A DNA stretch of 64,000 bases, taken from NCBI GenBank assembly GCA_964538615.1, contig CAZIGK010000010.1, positions 15,880-79,879 on the forward strand, written 5' to 3'. Below the pieces are notes generated by a model, which did not search any database, was not told the origin of the DNA, and saw only the letters and a list, made by a program, of their open reading frames with translations. The stretch is from CAZIGK01 sp964538615 (lineage in GTDB: Bacteria > Pseudomonadota > Alphaproteobacteria > Rickettsiales > RI-342). Position 1 is the first letter of the stretch. The number at the start of each line of letters is the position of its first letter. Below are positions 34,545 through 42,323 of this stretch, piece after piece. The position numbers and the translations under genes are program-made.

Positions 34545-35861
34545 TTAGGGTGCTCCCTCTCTGGCAAGGCGGAGCAGTGTCTCTGCATCCGGTTGGCAGT
34601 GCTGTTGCAGCCAATAGGTTTCCAGTGCCTGATGCTGTTTTCCCAACGCGGTGCCGGGGGGAAGTCCTAACGCCTGCATGAGTTGATGACCATTCACCGG
34701 AAAGCGGGGGACGGGAGTGGCGCTAAGCTGTGACAGGCGAGCGGACAGGTCTGATATATCCTCTGCCATAGGGGATGAGCGGTGCCAGACACGCCACAGA
34801 ATCAGAGCTTGTTGCAGCAGGCGATGCGGTTGTGGATACTTGCGTTGTTGGTAGAGCAGGGCGGGAAGTTCCGCTGTGGCTGGCAGGGCTGTCCATTGTG
34901 ACGCGAGTGTGAGCAAGCGTTGCAGATGCTGAGTATCATCCCGTGATAGGCGCCAATGCGGGTTGATGACCGACAGGTGGTTGGGGGTGTGCCACAGTAG
35001 GCAGGCCAGCGTTAAGCGCCAGTCTGCCCAGAATACCGCAGATGCAGGCAGGTTGGGTAGCAGGCGCTGTTGTAAGTGCCAGAGCTGCGTTAAAGGAAGC
35101 GGTTCCGGCAGGTGCAGGGGGGCGTGCCAGCGGCAGTGTTGCATCCAGCGTAAGGCCAAAGCCGCACGGGGATGCGCGAGGAGGCGAGTCATTTCCTGCT
35201 GGATGCGTTCACCGGAAAGGGTATGGATATCCGCTGCATGGGCGCGAAATATTTGTTGCAGTTCTGCATCCGGCGTATGGTGGGAAAAACGTACCCAGAA
35301 ACGGGCGTAGCGCAACAGACGTAGCGTATCTTCCCGGATGCGTTGTGCTGCATCCCCCACAAAACGCACCTCACCCTGCATCAGATCGGTCAACCCCTGA
35401 CCGGTCGGGTCATAAATACGCCCCCTGGCATCTGCCGAGAGGCTGTTGAGAGTAAAATCCCGCCGCTGTGCATCGGCTAGCCAGTCCGTGCCGAAGCGCA
35501 CAGTCGCATGGCGGCCATCGGTCTCGATGTCCTGACGCAGGCTGGTGATCTCCCACTGCTGACCAGAGGGTGCACGTGCGGTAATGGTGCCGTGCGCTAC
35601 ACCGGTTGGGAGCGCACGAAAACCGACTGCTTCAATACAGGCGAGGGTGACAGGTGGCGGAGCAGTGGTGGCGATATCCAGTTCCGTGGAGGCATCGGCT
35701 TGTTGCAGCAGGGCGTCACGCACGCAGCCTCCGATAAAACGCCAGTCCTGTCCGGCCTGCTGTAGCGCGTGGGAAAGCTGCTGCCATTCCGGGCTAAGCC
35801 ATTGGCGCAGCAATTCGGGTGGGAGTAGGGCATCTACGGGTTGGGGGGAGTGGACTGCCAT
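34545..35861 (-). CDS. cca: CCA tRNA nucleotidyltransferase / poly(A) polymerase family protein
   Basis: Adds or repairs the 3' CCA of tRNA. The class II nucleotidyltransferase head is present: FIGGCVRDALL (residues 42-52) followed by the catalytic carboxylate pair, which here reads ELDIAT (Glu60-x-Asp62) where Asp-x-Asp is usual. Next come RRDFTLNSLSADARGRIYDPTGQGLTDL and RIREDTLRLLRYARFWVRF, typical of alphaproteobacterial CCA enzymes. The 438-residue length is normal. Its start overlaps the end of the DUF6111 gene by 28 bp, so the two are coupled. Confidence 0.9.
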   Translation of the reverse strand: MAVHSPQPVDALLPPELLRQWLSPEWQQLSHALQQAGQDWRFIGGCVRDALLQQADASTELDIATTAPPPVTLACIEAVGFRALPTGVAHGTITARAPSGQQWEITSLRQDIETDGRHATVRFGTDWLADAQRRDFTLNSLSADARGRIYDPTGQGLTDLMQGEVRFVGDAAQRIREDTLRLLRYARFWVRFSHHTPDAELQQIFRAHAADIHTLSGERIQQEMTRLLAHPRAALALRWMQHCRWHAPLHLPEPLPLTQLWHLQQRLLPNLPASAVFWADWRLTLACLLWHTPNHLSVINPHWRLSRDDTQHLQRLLTLASQWTALPATAELPALLYQQRKYPQPHRLLQQALILWRVWHRSSPMAEDISDLSARLSQLSATPVPRFPVNGHQLMQALGLPPGTALGKQHQALETYWLQQHCQPDAETLLRLAREGAP

Positions 35862-36103
35862 TGCGCTGGTACCAGTTGGTCATCCTGCAAATGGGCGGGG
35901 ATGTAGGTTTGGTCACGGTTAGCGGGCTGCTGCCAGACCAGCAGAATGACCGCCACCAATGCAGTAATAACCGCAGCCGCCAGCCACCACAGACCCCGAC
36001 CGCGTAGCCATTGCCGCACGGGATGCACGGCGGGCAATCGCCAGAGCAACCACAGCACCAGCAGCGGCAGTAGAAACAGAATCAGGCGTGCGAATAACAG
36101 CAT
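35834..36103 (-). CDS. DUF6111-like small membrane protein
   Basis: 89 residues with two hydrophobic segments (residues 2-22 and 39-56) and a short soluble tail ending QWQSTPPNP. Its position directly upstream of and overlapping cca is the usual context of the alphaproteobacterial DUF6111 family. The function is unknown. It starts ten bases after a 31-residue membrane peptide ORF at 36113. Confidence 0.65.
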   Translation of the reverse strand: MLLFARLILFLLPLLVLWLLWRLPAVHPVRQWLRGRGLWWLAAAVITALVAVILLVWQQPANRDQTYIPAHLQDDQLVPAQWQSTPPNP

Positions 36104-36112
36104 GAGAGATGG

Positions 36113-36208
36113 CTACTCTCGTCCCATGAAATACCAGACGGCAAATGCCAGTAAGGGAAAAAGAATGATGCCAAAACGTTGGATAATGTTGATGAGCGTT
36201 GAAATCAT
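36113..36208 (-). CDS. Candidate 31-residue membrane peptide
   Basis: The ORF begins MISTLINIIQRFGIILFPLL, continues AFAVWYFMGRE and stops with TAG, nine bases before the DUF6111 start. It is one hydrophobic helix with charged ends. The coding sequence follows typical small-protein composition and the tight spacing with DUF6111-cca suggests co-translation. A ribosome site (AGGCTCT) is weak. It could be missed by gene callers because of its length. Confidence 0.4.
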   Translation of the reverse strand: MISTLINIIQRFGIILFPLLAFAVWYFMGRE

Positions 36209-36287
36209 AGAGCCTGTGACCTTGTGATAAGGATGAGATGCAGCATGGGTGACAGCATGCCGATAAAAGATAAACAAAACGTATCAC

Positions 36288-36420
36288 TTAGAGAGTGTCG
36301 TCACGAGATGTTTAAAGGTCTGTAAACGACCTTTTTCTGTGCTTCCGGCTTGCATCTGTTCTACATGCACGGAAATGTCCGTTTTCGACAGATTCTTCCC
36401 CTCGTGACGACAGCATCTAG
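36288..36420. repeat. Palindromic element copy C
   Basis: TGTCGTCACGAG (36296-36307) and CTCGTGACGACA (36401-36412) are perfect 12 bp inverted repeats. The outer ends TTAGAGAG and CATCTAG continue the family pattern. The interior contains further imperfect symmetry (CTGTGCTTCCGG against CACGGAAATG). It occupies most of the 265 bp between the 31-residue ORF and the gene at 36474. It is not adjacent to a stop codon, unlike the other copies. Confidence 0.65.
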
Positions 36421-36473
36421 CGGGTCAGGGTGTATGTATGCTGTGGATTCTGACACGACAAAGCAGATGTGGA

Positions 36474-37304
36474 TTACGCGACAGTTTGTGCGGGCTGGCA
36501 GGCTTGCGTCTCCCGCAGGCTGATGGCAGGGGTATGGCCATCCGTAAGGAGGGGGGTGGCGGTTGTCGCGTGGAGCTGTGCCACGGCTTCCGCAGTGACC
36601 TGTGTTCCTTCTAATGCGCGGTAGAACGGGTAGAGGTTCAGGGTGATGGGGCGGTTGGGAATAGCAATATCCAGCCCGAAGCATTGTTTCATCTGATCTT
36701 GGATATGCGCGGCATGCTGTGCATCCTGCGCGGAAGCGGTGCCGTGATTCAGGCGTTGTGCCAATTGACGGAACTGCCTTTCGCTGACGCCCAATGTGGC
36801 CAGTTGGGTGAAAAATTGCTGAATGAGCGGGCCGGAATAGGCTGGGTTGTAAGTTTCCCCCAGTTTATGTTCTGCCAGCATTTGCAGGGCGGGTTCTACC
36901 GGGCTGCCAAACAAGCATTTTTCCGTGATATGCAAAGCGGTTGGGTGCGAAAATTGCTGAGCGGGCTGGTAATAACGCTCTGCACTGGTTACGGGGGCGC
37001 CCAGATTTTCGACCACATGAGCCTGTAGTGACGCATTGCCGACGGAAAAACACACCGCGAAAGGTCCGGCTTGCGGCATGGAGTGGGCAATGGCGCCCGC
37101 TGCATCCGGCGCTCTGAGGAACTGCATGGTCACATGATCCGCTACAGAGGGGGGTGGGGTAGGGGTTGCCAGCAGGGTGGCATCCAGCAGGGTGGCCAGC
37201 TCCTCTCGCTGCTGTTGCTGTGCCTGATAGGTTGCATCATCCACACCAAACAGATGTTGATGTTCAAGAGAGCGCAGAAAGCCGTAAGAAAGGTAAGCGG
37301 GCAT
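36474..37304 (-). CDS. Unknown protein, 276 residues
   Basis: No family recognised. It is a soluble-looking, Ala/Gln/Thr-rich protein with no signal peptide or membrane helix. ATG 37304 (MPAYLSYGFLRSLEHQHLFG) has AAGG nine bases upstream and is preferred over ATG 37337. The middle section has QQFFTQLATLGVSERQFRQL and a region rich in alternating His and Ala. It is in a group of unknown minus-strand genes between DUF6111 and murJ, all with unusual composition, perhaps a lineage-specific cluster. Confidence 0.6.
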   Translation of the reverse strand: MPAYLSYGFLRSLEHQHLFGVDDATYQAQQQQREELATLLDATLLATPTPPPSVADHVTMQFLRAPDAAGAIAHSMPQAGPFAVCFSVGNASLQAHVVENLGAPVTSAERYYQPAQQFSHPTALHITEKCLFGSPVEPALQMLAEHKLGETYNPAYSGPLIQQFFTQLATLGVSERQFRQLAQRLNHGTASAQDAQHAAHIQDQMKQCFGLDIAIPNRPITLNLYPFYRALEGTQVTAEAVAQLHATTATPLLTDGHTPAISLRETQACQPAQTVA

Positions 37305-37416
37305 GTTGGTTAGCCTTGAAGGGCATTTTATGAACAATGGTGGCTAGCATGCGCACTTCCTTCTTCTGCGTCAAGCAGGAACAGGCCTGATCAGGGAGGC
37401 TAAAGGCGTTGTTGGC

Positions 37417-38145
37417 TTAGATGGCATCATCCTGCTGGTAGGCTGCCAGTGCCTGTTCGCGCATCCGTTCCGCATCCATGGCACTCAGTTGTTGTTCAAT
37501 GTTGGTTTTGATACGGGCAGAAAACTCTGGATCTTTCAGGAAATCGGCGAAGGGATCGGCTGGCACGGAGGGGGCATGTTGCTGTTGATACGCACGTTGC
37601 GCCTGATGCCGAAGATGGGCGGGGGTGGGCGCGCTGCCCTGGGTGGCGGAAGCACCGCTCGCCGGAAATGCATCTGGCGTATCGGATGCGGGGTTCGCCA
37701 TGGCTGTCCGTTCCGGAACATGCAGGTAGCGTTGGCTACTGCCGCCATGGATACGATCAGCACCGATCCGGTTACGAAATAAGGTTGGGTCTTTGGGGTC
37801 ATGGCTACCCGTTTTGGCCAGAAACGCTGGGGAAACATGCACGGGAACAGCCATATCCGTGCGCGTAGCTGCCGAGGTTGCGGCGGCATAGGGCTGTCCA
37901 TCCGGTGTGGTGACCTCTGCGTCCGATGCCATATTGGCGATAATGCCGGGGTTTGGCAGGCTATCGGGCGGGGTGGGGGACTCCATGGTTGGCTGGGAAG
38001 CAACGGTGGGCTCAGGGCTGAGTGGAGCGTCTGTCGTCTCCGGTGGTGCGGGAGACGTGGAGGGTGGAGCGTTGGCAGCCAATGCGCCCGCAGAATTGGC
38101 GGCAGTTGCCGTTGCATCGCTATGCAGCCCCATGGCGGTGAGCAT
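37417..38145 (-). CDS. Unknown Pro/Ala/Thr-rich protein, in frame with the gene upstream
   Basis: 242 residues, low complexity at the start (many Pro, Ala, Thr, Ser; disordered to about residue 90), with a C-terminal helical segment (IKTNIEQQLSAMDAERMREQ). No family recognised. It starts 15 bases after the TAG of the 38161 ORF and in the same frame, so the two would form a single protein if that codon were read through; the linking residues are DPGTH. No strong ribosome site precedes ATG 38145. It could be the C-terminal half of a broken gene or a separate protein. Confidence 0.5.
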   Translation of the reverse strand: MLTAMGLHSDATATAANSAGALAANAPPSTSPAPPETTDAPLSPEPTVASQPTMESPTPPDSLPNPGIIANMASDAEVTTPDGQPYAAATSAATRTDMAVPVHVSPAFLAKTGSHDPKDPTLFRNRIGADRIHGGSSQRYLHVPERTAMANPASDTPDAFPASGASATQGSAPTPAHLRHQAQRAYQQQHAPSVPADPFADFLKDPEFSARIKTNIEQQLSAMDAERMREQALAAYQQDDAI

Positions 38146-38160
38146 ATGGGTGCCGGGATC

Positions 38161-38616
38161 CTAACCGCTTTGATGCACGAGCACCTGCCCGACCAGACTG
38201 GCTGCCAGTCCAATGACGCCGCCAAACAGGGTATCCCCCAATATTTGGGCGCCTTTGGAAATGTTATCTCCCGTAAACTGGCGATAGAGGTGCGAAATCA
38301 CGGGGATATGCTGTAGGGGATTGATAACGTCCACCACATCCCAGAAGTTCAGGCCGTCCTCACCAACATAGGTTTTGCCATTGGGAGTGGCGGCAGGCGG
38401 TTCTGGCGAGATGACGATATGAGGTTTGCTGGCGGAGACCTGCGAGGTGCCGGTGGTGGAGGGGGTATCGGTGGGGTGCTGCGCGGCCAGCGTTGCTGCA
38501 AACGAGTGCTCCCCCCCTTTTGTCGCCTGAGCAGACGACACAGACGCGCCACCGCTGTTTTGTAACCACGGCAAAGCAGAATCATAGAGATGGGTGTTGC
38601 GCAAATCCGGTTGCAT
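38161..38616 (-). CDS. Unknown protein with NPLQHIPVISHLYR domain
   Basis: 151 residues from ATG 38616 (AGAGG six bases upstream), or 163 from 38652. The first 85 residues are Ser/Thr/Pro-rich and probably disordered. The C-terminal 70 residues contain LNFWDVVDVINPLQHIPVIS and HLYRQFTGDNI, followed by a Gly-rich hydrophobic stretch GDTLFGGVIGLAASLVGQVL. I recall similar conserved blocks in uncharacterised alphaproteobacterial proteins but cannot name the family. The TAG stop is followed in frame by the next ORF. Confidence 0.55.
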   Translation of the reverse strand: MQPDLRNTHLYDSALPWLQNSGGASVSSAQATKGGEHSFAATLAAQHPTDTPSTTGTSQVSASKPHIVISPEPPAATPNGKTYVGEDGLNFWDVVDVINPLQHIPVISHLYRQFTGDNISKGAQILGDTLFGGVIGLAASLVGQVLVHQSG

Positions 38617-38676
38617 GTCTGGCCTCTGTGCTTTGGGGAAAAAGATAAGCAAGAGCCGTGCCAGAATGCCGGAGGA

Positions 38677-40242
38677 CTATGCGGCAGGGGGAGAGCGGCG
38701 GCTGCGCAACAGGCTCCGCAGGCTTTGTATATCCAGCGCACGGCTGACAATAGCGAGCGAAAAATAGAGACCGCATCCTCCGCCGATGAGAAGCACGAGC
38801 AGCGCCACGCGCACCGTGAGTGACACATGGGGTTGAAACCATGGCTCATACCATGGCGCGCTCAGGGCAAGCACCACACCCATGCCCAGAGCGGCGACCC
38901 CCAGTTTTAGCAGGTTACGTTGCAGTCGTGTGTCCGGCTGCAAATGTTGGCGGCGGTAAAGAACCTTGGCCATGAGCAGGGCATTCACCCAGGCAGAGCA
39001 GGCAGTAGCCAAGGCAATACCCATATGTCCAATAAAGCGTATCAGGCTGAGGCTGAGTATCAGATTTACCACGACGCATACCAGTCCGATTTTGACCGGC
39101 GTTTTGGTGTCCTCATTGGCGTAAAAACCGGCACTTAGGCATTTAAGGGCAATATACGCAGGTAACCCAATGGAAAAGGCGCGCAGAGCCTGTACGGTAT
39201 TATGGGTGTCTGAGGATGAGAATTCTCCATGCTGAAACAACGTGGAAATAATGGGTTGCGCACAGAGAATCAGGCCGACCATCGCAGGGAGGGAGAACAG
39301 AATGCCCATCTCCAGAGCACGGTTTTGCAGGCGGATGGCTTCATCATGCGCCTGTTGACGGTAGGCTTTGGACAGCATGGGTAACAGCGCGGTGCCAATG
39401 GCAATGCCAATAATGCCTACAGGCAATTCATTCAATCGGTCAGCGTAATACAGAAACGAAACGGCGCCTGGAATGGTAGAGGCCAAAATATTATCCACCA
39501 GAATATTCACCTGTACAACCCCTGCGCCAAAGGCAACAGGCGCCATCCGCCTGAGCAGACATTTGACGTCTTCTGTCAGGCGGGGGACGCCGGGCAGGGG
39601 TAGGCAATCGGCGCGCAGGCACCAAAATGCCATCCAAAGTAACTGGCAAAAGCCCGATGCCATCACCCCGTAGGCCAGTGCGTGTGCCACGGTGGGTGTG
39701 TAGGGGCTTGCGGCCAGCAATGCCACGATAAAGGAGAGGTTGAGCAGCATGGGAGAGGCGGCGCCGGGGGCAAACCGTTCAAAGCTGTTTAAGACCCCGG
39801 TTAGCAGCGACATAAGCGCCACAAAAATAAGATAGGGGAAACAGAAGCGAGCAAGATCTATGGTGAGGTGAAAGACGTAAGCATCGTGGCGGAAGCCGGG
39901 AGCCATCGCTGTCACGACCCAGGGCATGCCTAGCAACGCCAGCACGGTAATGCCCAGAAGTACCAGCAATAGCGCAGAAGCGGCTTCCCGCGCGAAACGC
40001 ATGGCTTCTGCTTTGCTTTCTGCGGCAAGTTTGCCTGCAAAAATAGGAACAAAGGCGGCACTGAAAGCGCCTTCTGCCAGCATACGCCGGAAAAAGTTGG
40101 GCAGGCGGTAGGCAATGATAAACGCATCGGTCAGGGGGCCGGCACCGGCATACATGGCAATCAGCATATCGCGGATAAAGCCCAGAATACGGGAGCCCAG
40201 TGTGTAAATGCCAATGGTGGCGACAGAGCGGAAAAGGGACAT
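38677..40242 (-). CDS. murJ: Lipid II flippase MurJ
   Basis: Moves the peptidoglycan precursor lipid II across the inner membrane. About 521 residues with 14 hydrophobic helices. The N terminus FRSVATIGIYTLGSRILGFI and then IAMYAGAGPLTDAFIIAYRLPNFFRRMLAEGAFSAAFVPIF is the MurJ signature. ATG 40242 (MSLFRSVATIG) is preferred; ATG 40278 is inside an upstream hairpin. The gene is followed by the unknown 163/242-residue ORFs with about 60 bp between. Confidence 0.96.
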   Translation of the reverse strand: MSLFRSVATIGIYTLGSRILGFIRDMLIAMYAGAGPLTDAFIIAYRLPNFFRRMLAEGAFSAAFVPIFAGKLAAESKAEAMRFAREAASALLLVLLGITVLALLGMPWVVTAMAPGFRHDAYVFHLTIDLARFCFPYLIFVALMSLLTGVLNSFERFAPGAASPMLLNLSFIVALLAASPYTPTVAHALAYGVMASGFCQLLWMAFWCLRADCLPLPGVPRLTEDVKCLLRRMAPVAFGAGVVQVNILVDNILASTIPGAVSFLYYADRLNELPVGIIGIAIGTALLPMLSKAYRQQAHDEAIRLQNRALEMGILFSLPAMVGLILCAQPIISTLFQHGEFSSSDTHNTVQALRAFSIGLPAYIALKCLSAGFYANEDTKTPVKIGLVCVVVNLILSLSLIRFIGHMGIALATACSAWVNALLMAKVLYRRQHLQPDTRLQRNLLKLGVAALGMGVVLALSAPWYEPWFQPHVSLTVRVALLVLLIGGGCGLYFSLAIVSRALDIQSLRSLLRSRRSPPAA

Positions 40243-40274
40243 GCAACAAGCCTGCAAAATGCGATTTTTAGTGC

Positions 40275-40303
40275 CCATTGTCTGTGTTTATGCCAGACAA
40301 TGG
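40275..40303. promoter_or_regulatory. Perfect 10 bp inverted repeat upstream of murJ
   Basis: CCATTGTCTG (40275-40284) and CAGACAATGG (40294-40303) are separated by nine bases, 33 bp upstream of the murJ start and 119 bp before the caxA-like start, in the divergent region. It could be an operator or a stem in the murJ leader. No known regulator site was recognised. Confidence 0.4.
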
Positions 40304-40421
40304 TGAGAATAGAGCGTATAAACCATACGGCTAACTTATACTATTGTTTATGTATCCACTAGATAGAGTATGAAGAGAGCCTGAAGCTTATATTTTTGCG
40401 GTAACAAAAGGATAGTCTGCG

Positions 40422-41384
40422 ATGCTTTTATGGACGATTGCCCAACTGACGGCGGGTCTGGCGATGCTTTTTTGGGGCGGAGACTGGCTGGTGAAAGGCG
40501 CGGTAGGTATGGCGCATCGGCTGGGAGTTTCTACCTTGGTGATTGGTCTGACGGTCGTGGCGTTTGGTACCTCGGCACCGGAGTTAGTGTTGAGCATGGA
40601 AGCCGCACTGGACGGCTATCCTGCCATTGCTTTTGGCAATGTGGTGGGAAGTAATATTGCCAATATTCTCCTGATTATTGGGGCGGCGGCCTGTATCTGG
40701 CCGGTGGCGATTGGAGAGATTTCGCACCGTGAAAATATCTATGTGCTGGTGTTGACCGCCGTGGTGGTGGCCTGTGCCTGGGGCGGTGTGGTGCCACGTT
40801 GGGTAGGGGTTGGGTTGCTGGTTTCGTTACTGGGGATGACGGTGTGGTTATATCGCGCAGCCAGACGGGACTTTAAAGCCGGGCAGTTGACATCGGGTGA
40901 TGCGGATCAGGCGCCGGAAGAGGAACGTATGTCTACGGGCAAGGCGATATTTTGGGCGGGGCTGGGTCTGGTCGTGCTGGTGGCTGGGTCACGGGTATTG
41001 GTGCCTGCCGCCGTGGAGCTGGCGCGTTATTTTGGTTGGTCCGAGGCCTTGATTGGGGTCACGTTGGTGGCGGTGGGTACCTCCACGCCAGAGCTGGCTA
41101 CCTCGCTGGTCGCCGCCTGGAAGCGTCAAAGTGATATTGCGATTGGCAACGTGTTGGGCAGTAATATTTTCAATATTGCCGGCGTGTTGGGGGCAGTAAG
41201 CATTGTCAAGCCTATACCGGTTGCGGAACGTTTTTTGCATGGCGATATGCCCGTGCTGGTCGGGGTATCCTTGCTGTTGACGTTGATTATTTTACGTTGT
41301 CGTACGGTGGGTCGGGGGATTGGCCTCTTGATGCTAGCAGGGTTTGTAGGCTATAACCTGCTACAATTCTTTTATTTGAGGTAA
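40422..41384 (+). CDS. Sodium/calcium exchanger (CaCA family, YrbG-like)
   Basis: 320 residues, about ten helices arranged as two inverted repeats. Alpha-1 repeat: VAFGTSAPELVLSMEAALDG and IAFGNVVGSNIANILLIIGA; alpha-2 repeat: VAVGTSTPELATSLVAAW and IAIGNVLGSNIFNIAGVLGA. These GTSxPE and GNxxGSN motifs form the ion-binding site. A hydrophilic loop of about 40 residues lies between halves (RDFKAGQLTSGDADQAPEEE). Proposed to extrude Ca2+ in exchange for Na+ or H+. secF starts seven bases after its stop. Confidence 0.9.
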   Translation: MLLWTIAQLTAGLAMLFWGGDWLVKGAVGMAHRLGVSTLVIGLTVVAFGTSAPELVLSMEAALDGYPAIAFGNVVGSNIANILLIIGAAACIWPVAIGEISHRENIYVLVLTAVVVACAWGGVVPRWVGVGLLVSLLGMTVWLYRAARRDFKAGQLTSGDADQAPEEERMSTGKAIFWAGLGLVVLVAGSRVLVPAAVELARYFGWSEALIGVTLVAVGTSTPELATSLVAAWKRQSDIAIGNVLGSNIFNIAGVLGAVSIVKPIPVAERFLHGDMPVLVGVSLLLTLIILRCRTVGRGIGLLMLAGFVGYNLLQFFYLR

Positions 41385-41390
41385 CCCCTT

Positions 41391-42323
41391 ATGGCAATGG
41401 CACGAAAAACAGCACAATACCAGTGGAACTTCATGCGCTGGCGCATGCCAGCTCTGGCGGCGAGCCTGCTAGTGATTATGGGCAGTCTGGTATTATTTGC
41501 GGTTAATGGGCTGAATTATGGCATTGATTTTGCCGGAGGGGTGGTGTTGGAAATCCACACCGAAAAGGAAGTGCCCTTGTCCGAGCTGCGGCATGTGCTG
41601 GGCAAGGCCTATCCGGAAGTGAGCTTGCAGGCTTTTGGGGAAGGCAATGTCATGATTCGCCTGCCTAACCCAGAAGATGGCGATGCCAAAGCCGTGGTAA
41701 CGGGGGTGAAAGAGGTGCTTGCAACAGCACTGGAGCAGCCCGTTGAGTTTCGCCGTGCGGAATATGTAGGCCCACAGGTGGGGGATGAGTTGAAGCGCAG
41801 CGGACTGTTGGCGTTGATGCTCTCCTTTGTGGCGATGATGGTGTATATCTGGTTCCGGTTTGAATGGCAGTATGGTTTGGGGGGGATTTTGGCGCTGGTA
41901 CATGATGCTGCGCTGACCCTTGGGCTCTTTCTGGTCACCGGACTGGAGTTCAACCTGACATCCGTGGCGGCGCTGTTGACGATTGTTGGTTATTCTATCA
42001 ATGACTCGGTCGTGATTTATGACCGTATCCGCGAGAATTTACGCCGTTACAAAAAAATGCCGCTCAACGATGTGATTAACCTGAGTTTGAATGAAACCCT
42101 CTCCCGCACCATGCTTACCGGCGGGACGACTCTGATTGCGCTGGTGGCTTTAGTGCTATTTGGTGGAGAGGCGATTTTCGGCTTTAGTCTGGCGGTATTT
42201 TTTGGCGTGGTGGTGGGGACCTACTCGTCCATTTTCATCTCTGCCCCTGTGCTGGTGTATATTGGTGTGAACCGTGAAGAAAAGGCTCCGGCAGCAGATG
42301 GATTTAACCACATCAACGCCTGA
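41391..42323 (+). CDS. secF: Protein translocase subunit SecF
   Basis: Proton-driven accessory to SecYEG, normally paired with SecD. 310 residues with six membrane helices. Features: GIDFAGGVVLEIHT after helix 1, YVGPQVGDELKRSGLLALM, the block VTGLEFNLTSVAALLTIVGYSINDSVVIYDRIREN and LSRTMLTGGTTLIALVALVLFGGEAIFGF. No secD or yajC is adjacent; instead a calcium exchanger precedes it, which differs from the usual yajC-secD-secF order. ribF overlaps its end by 26 bp. Confidence 0.95.
   Translation: MAMARKTAQYQWNFMRWRMPALAASLLVIMGSLVLFAVNGLNYGIDFAGGVVLEIHTEKEVPLSELRHVLGKAYPEVSLQAFGEGNVMIRLPNPEDGDAKAVVTGVKEVLATALEQPVEFRRAEYVGPQVGDELKRSGLLALMLSFVAMMVYIWFRFEWQYGLGGILALVHDAALTLGLFLVTGLEFNLTSVAALLTIVGYSINDSVVIYDRIRENLRRYKKMPLNDVINLSLNETLSRTMLTGGTTLIALVALVLFGGEAIFGFSLAVFFGVVVGTYSSIFISAPVLVYIGVNREEKAPAADGFNHINA

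Noticed and set aside
40354..40372. CTAGATAGAGTATGAAG upstream of the calcium exchanger
   Set aside because: Eight bases match the element end, but the TGTCGTCA core and the opposite end are missing.
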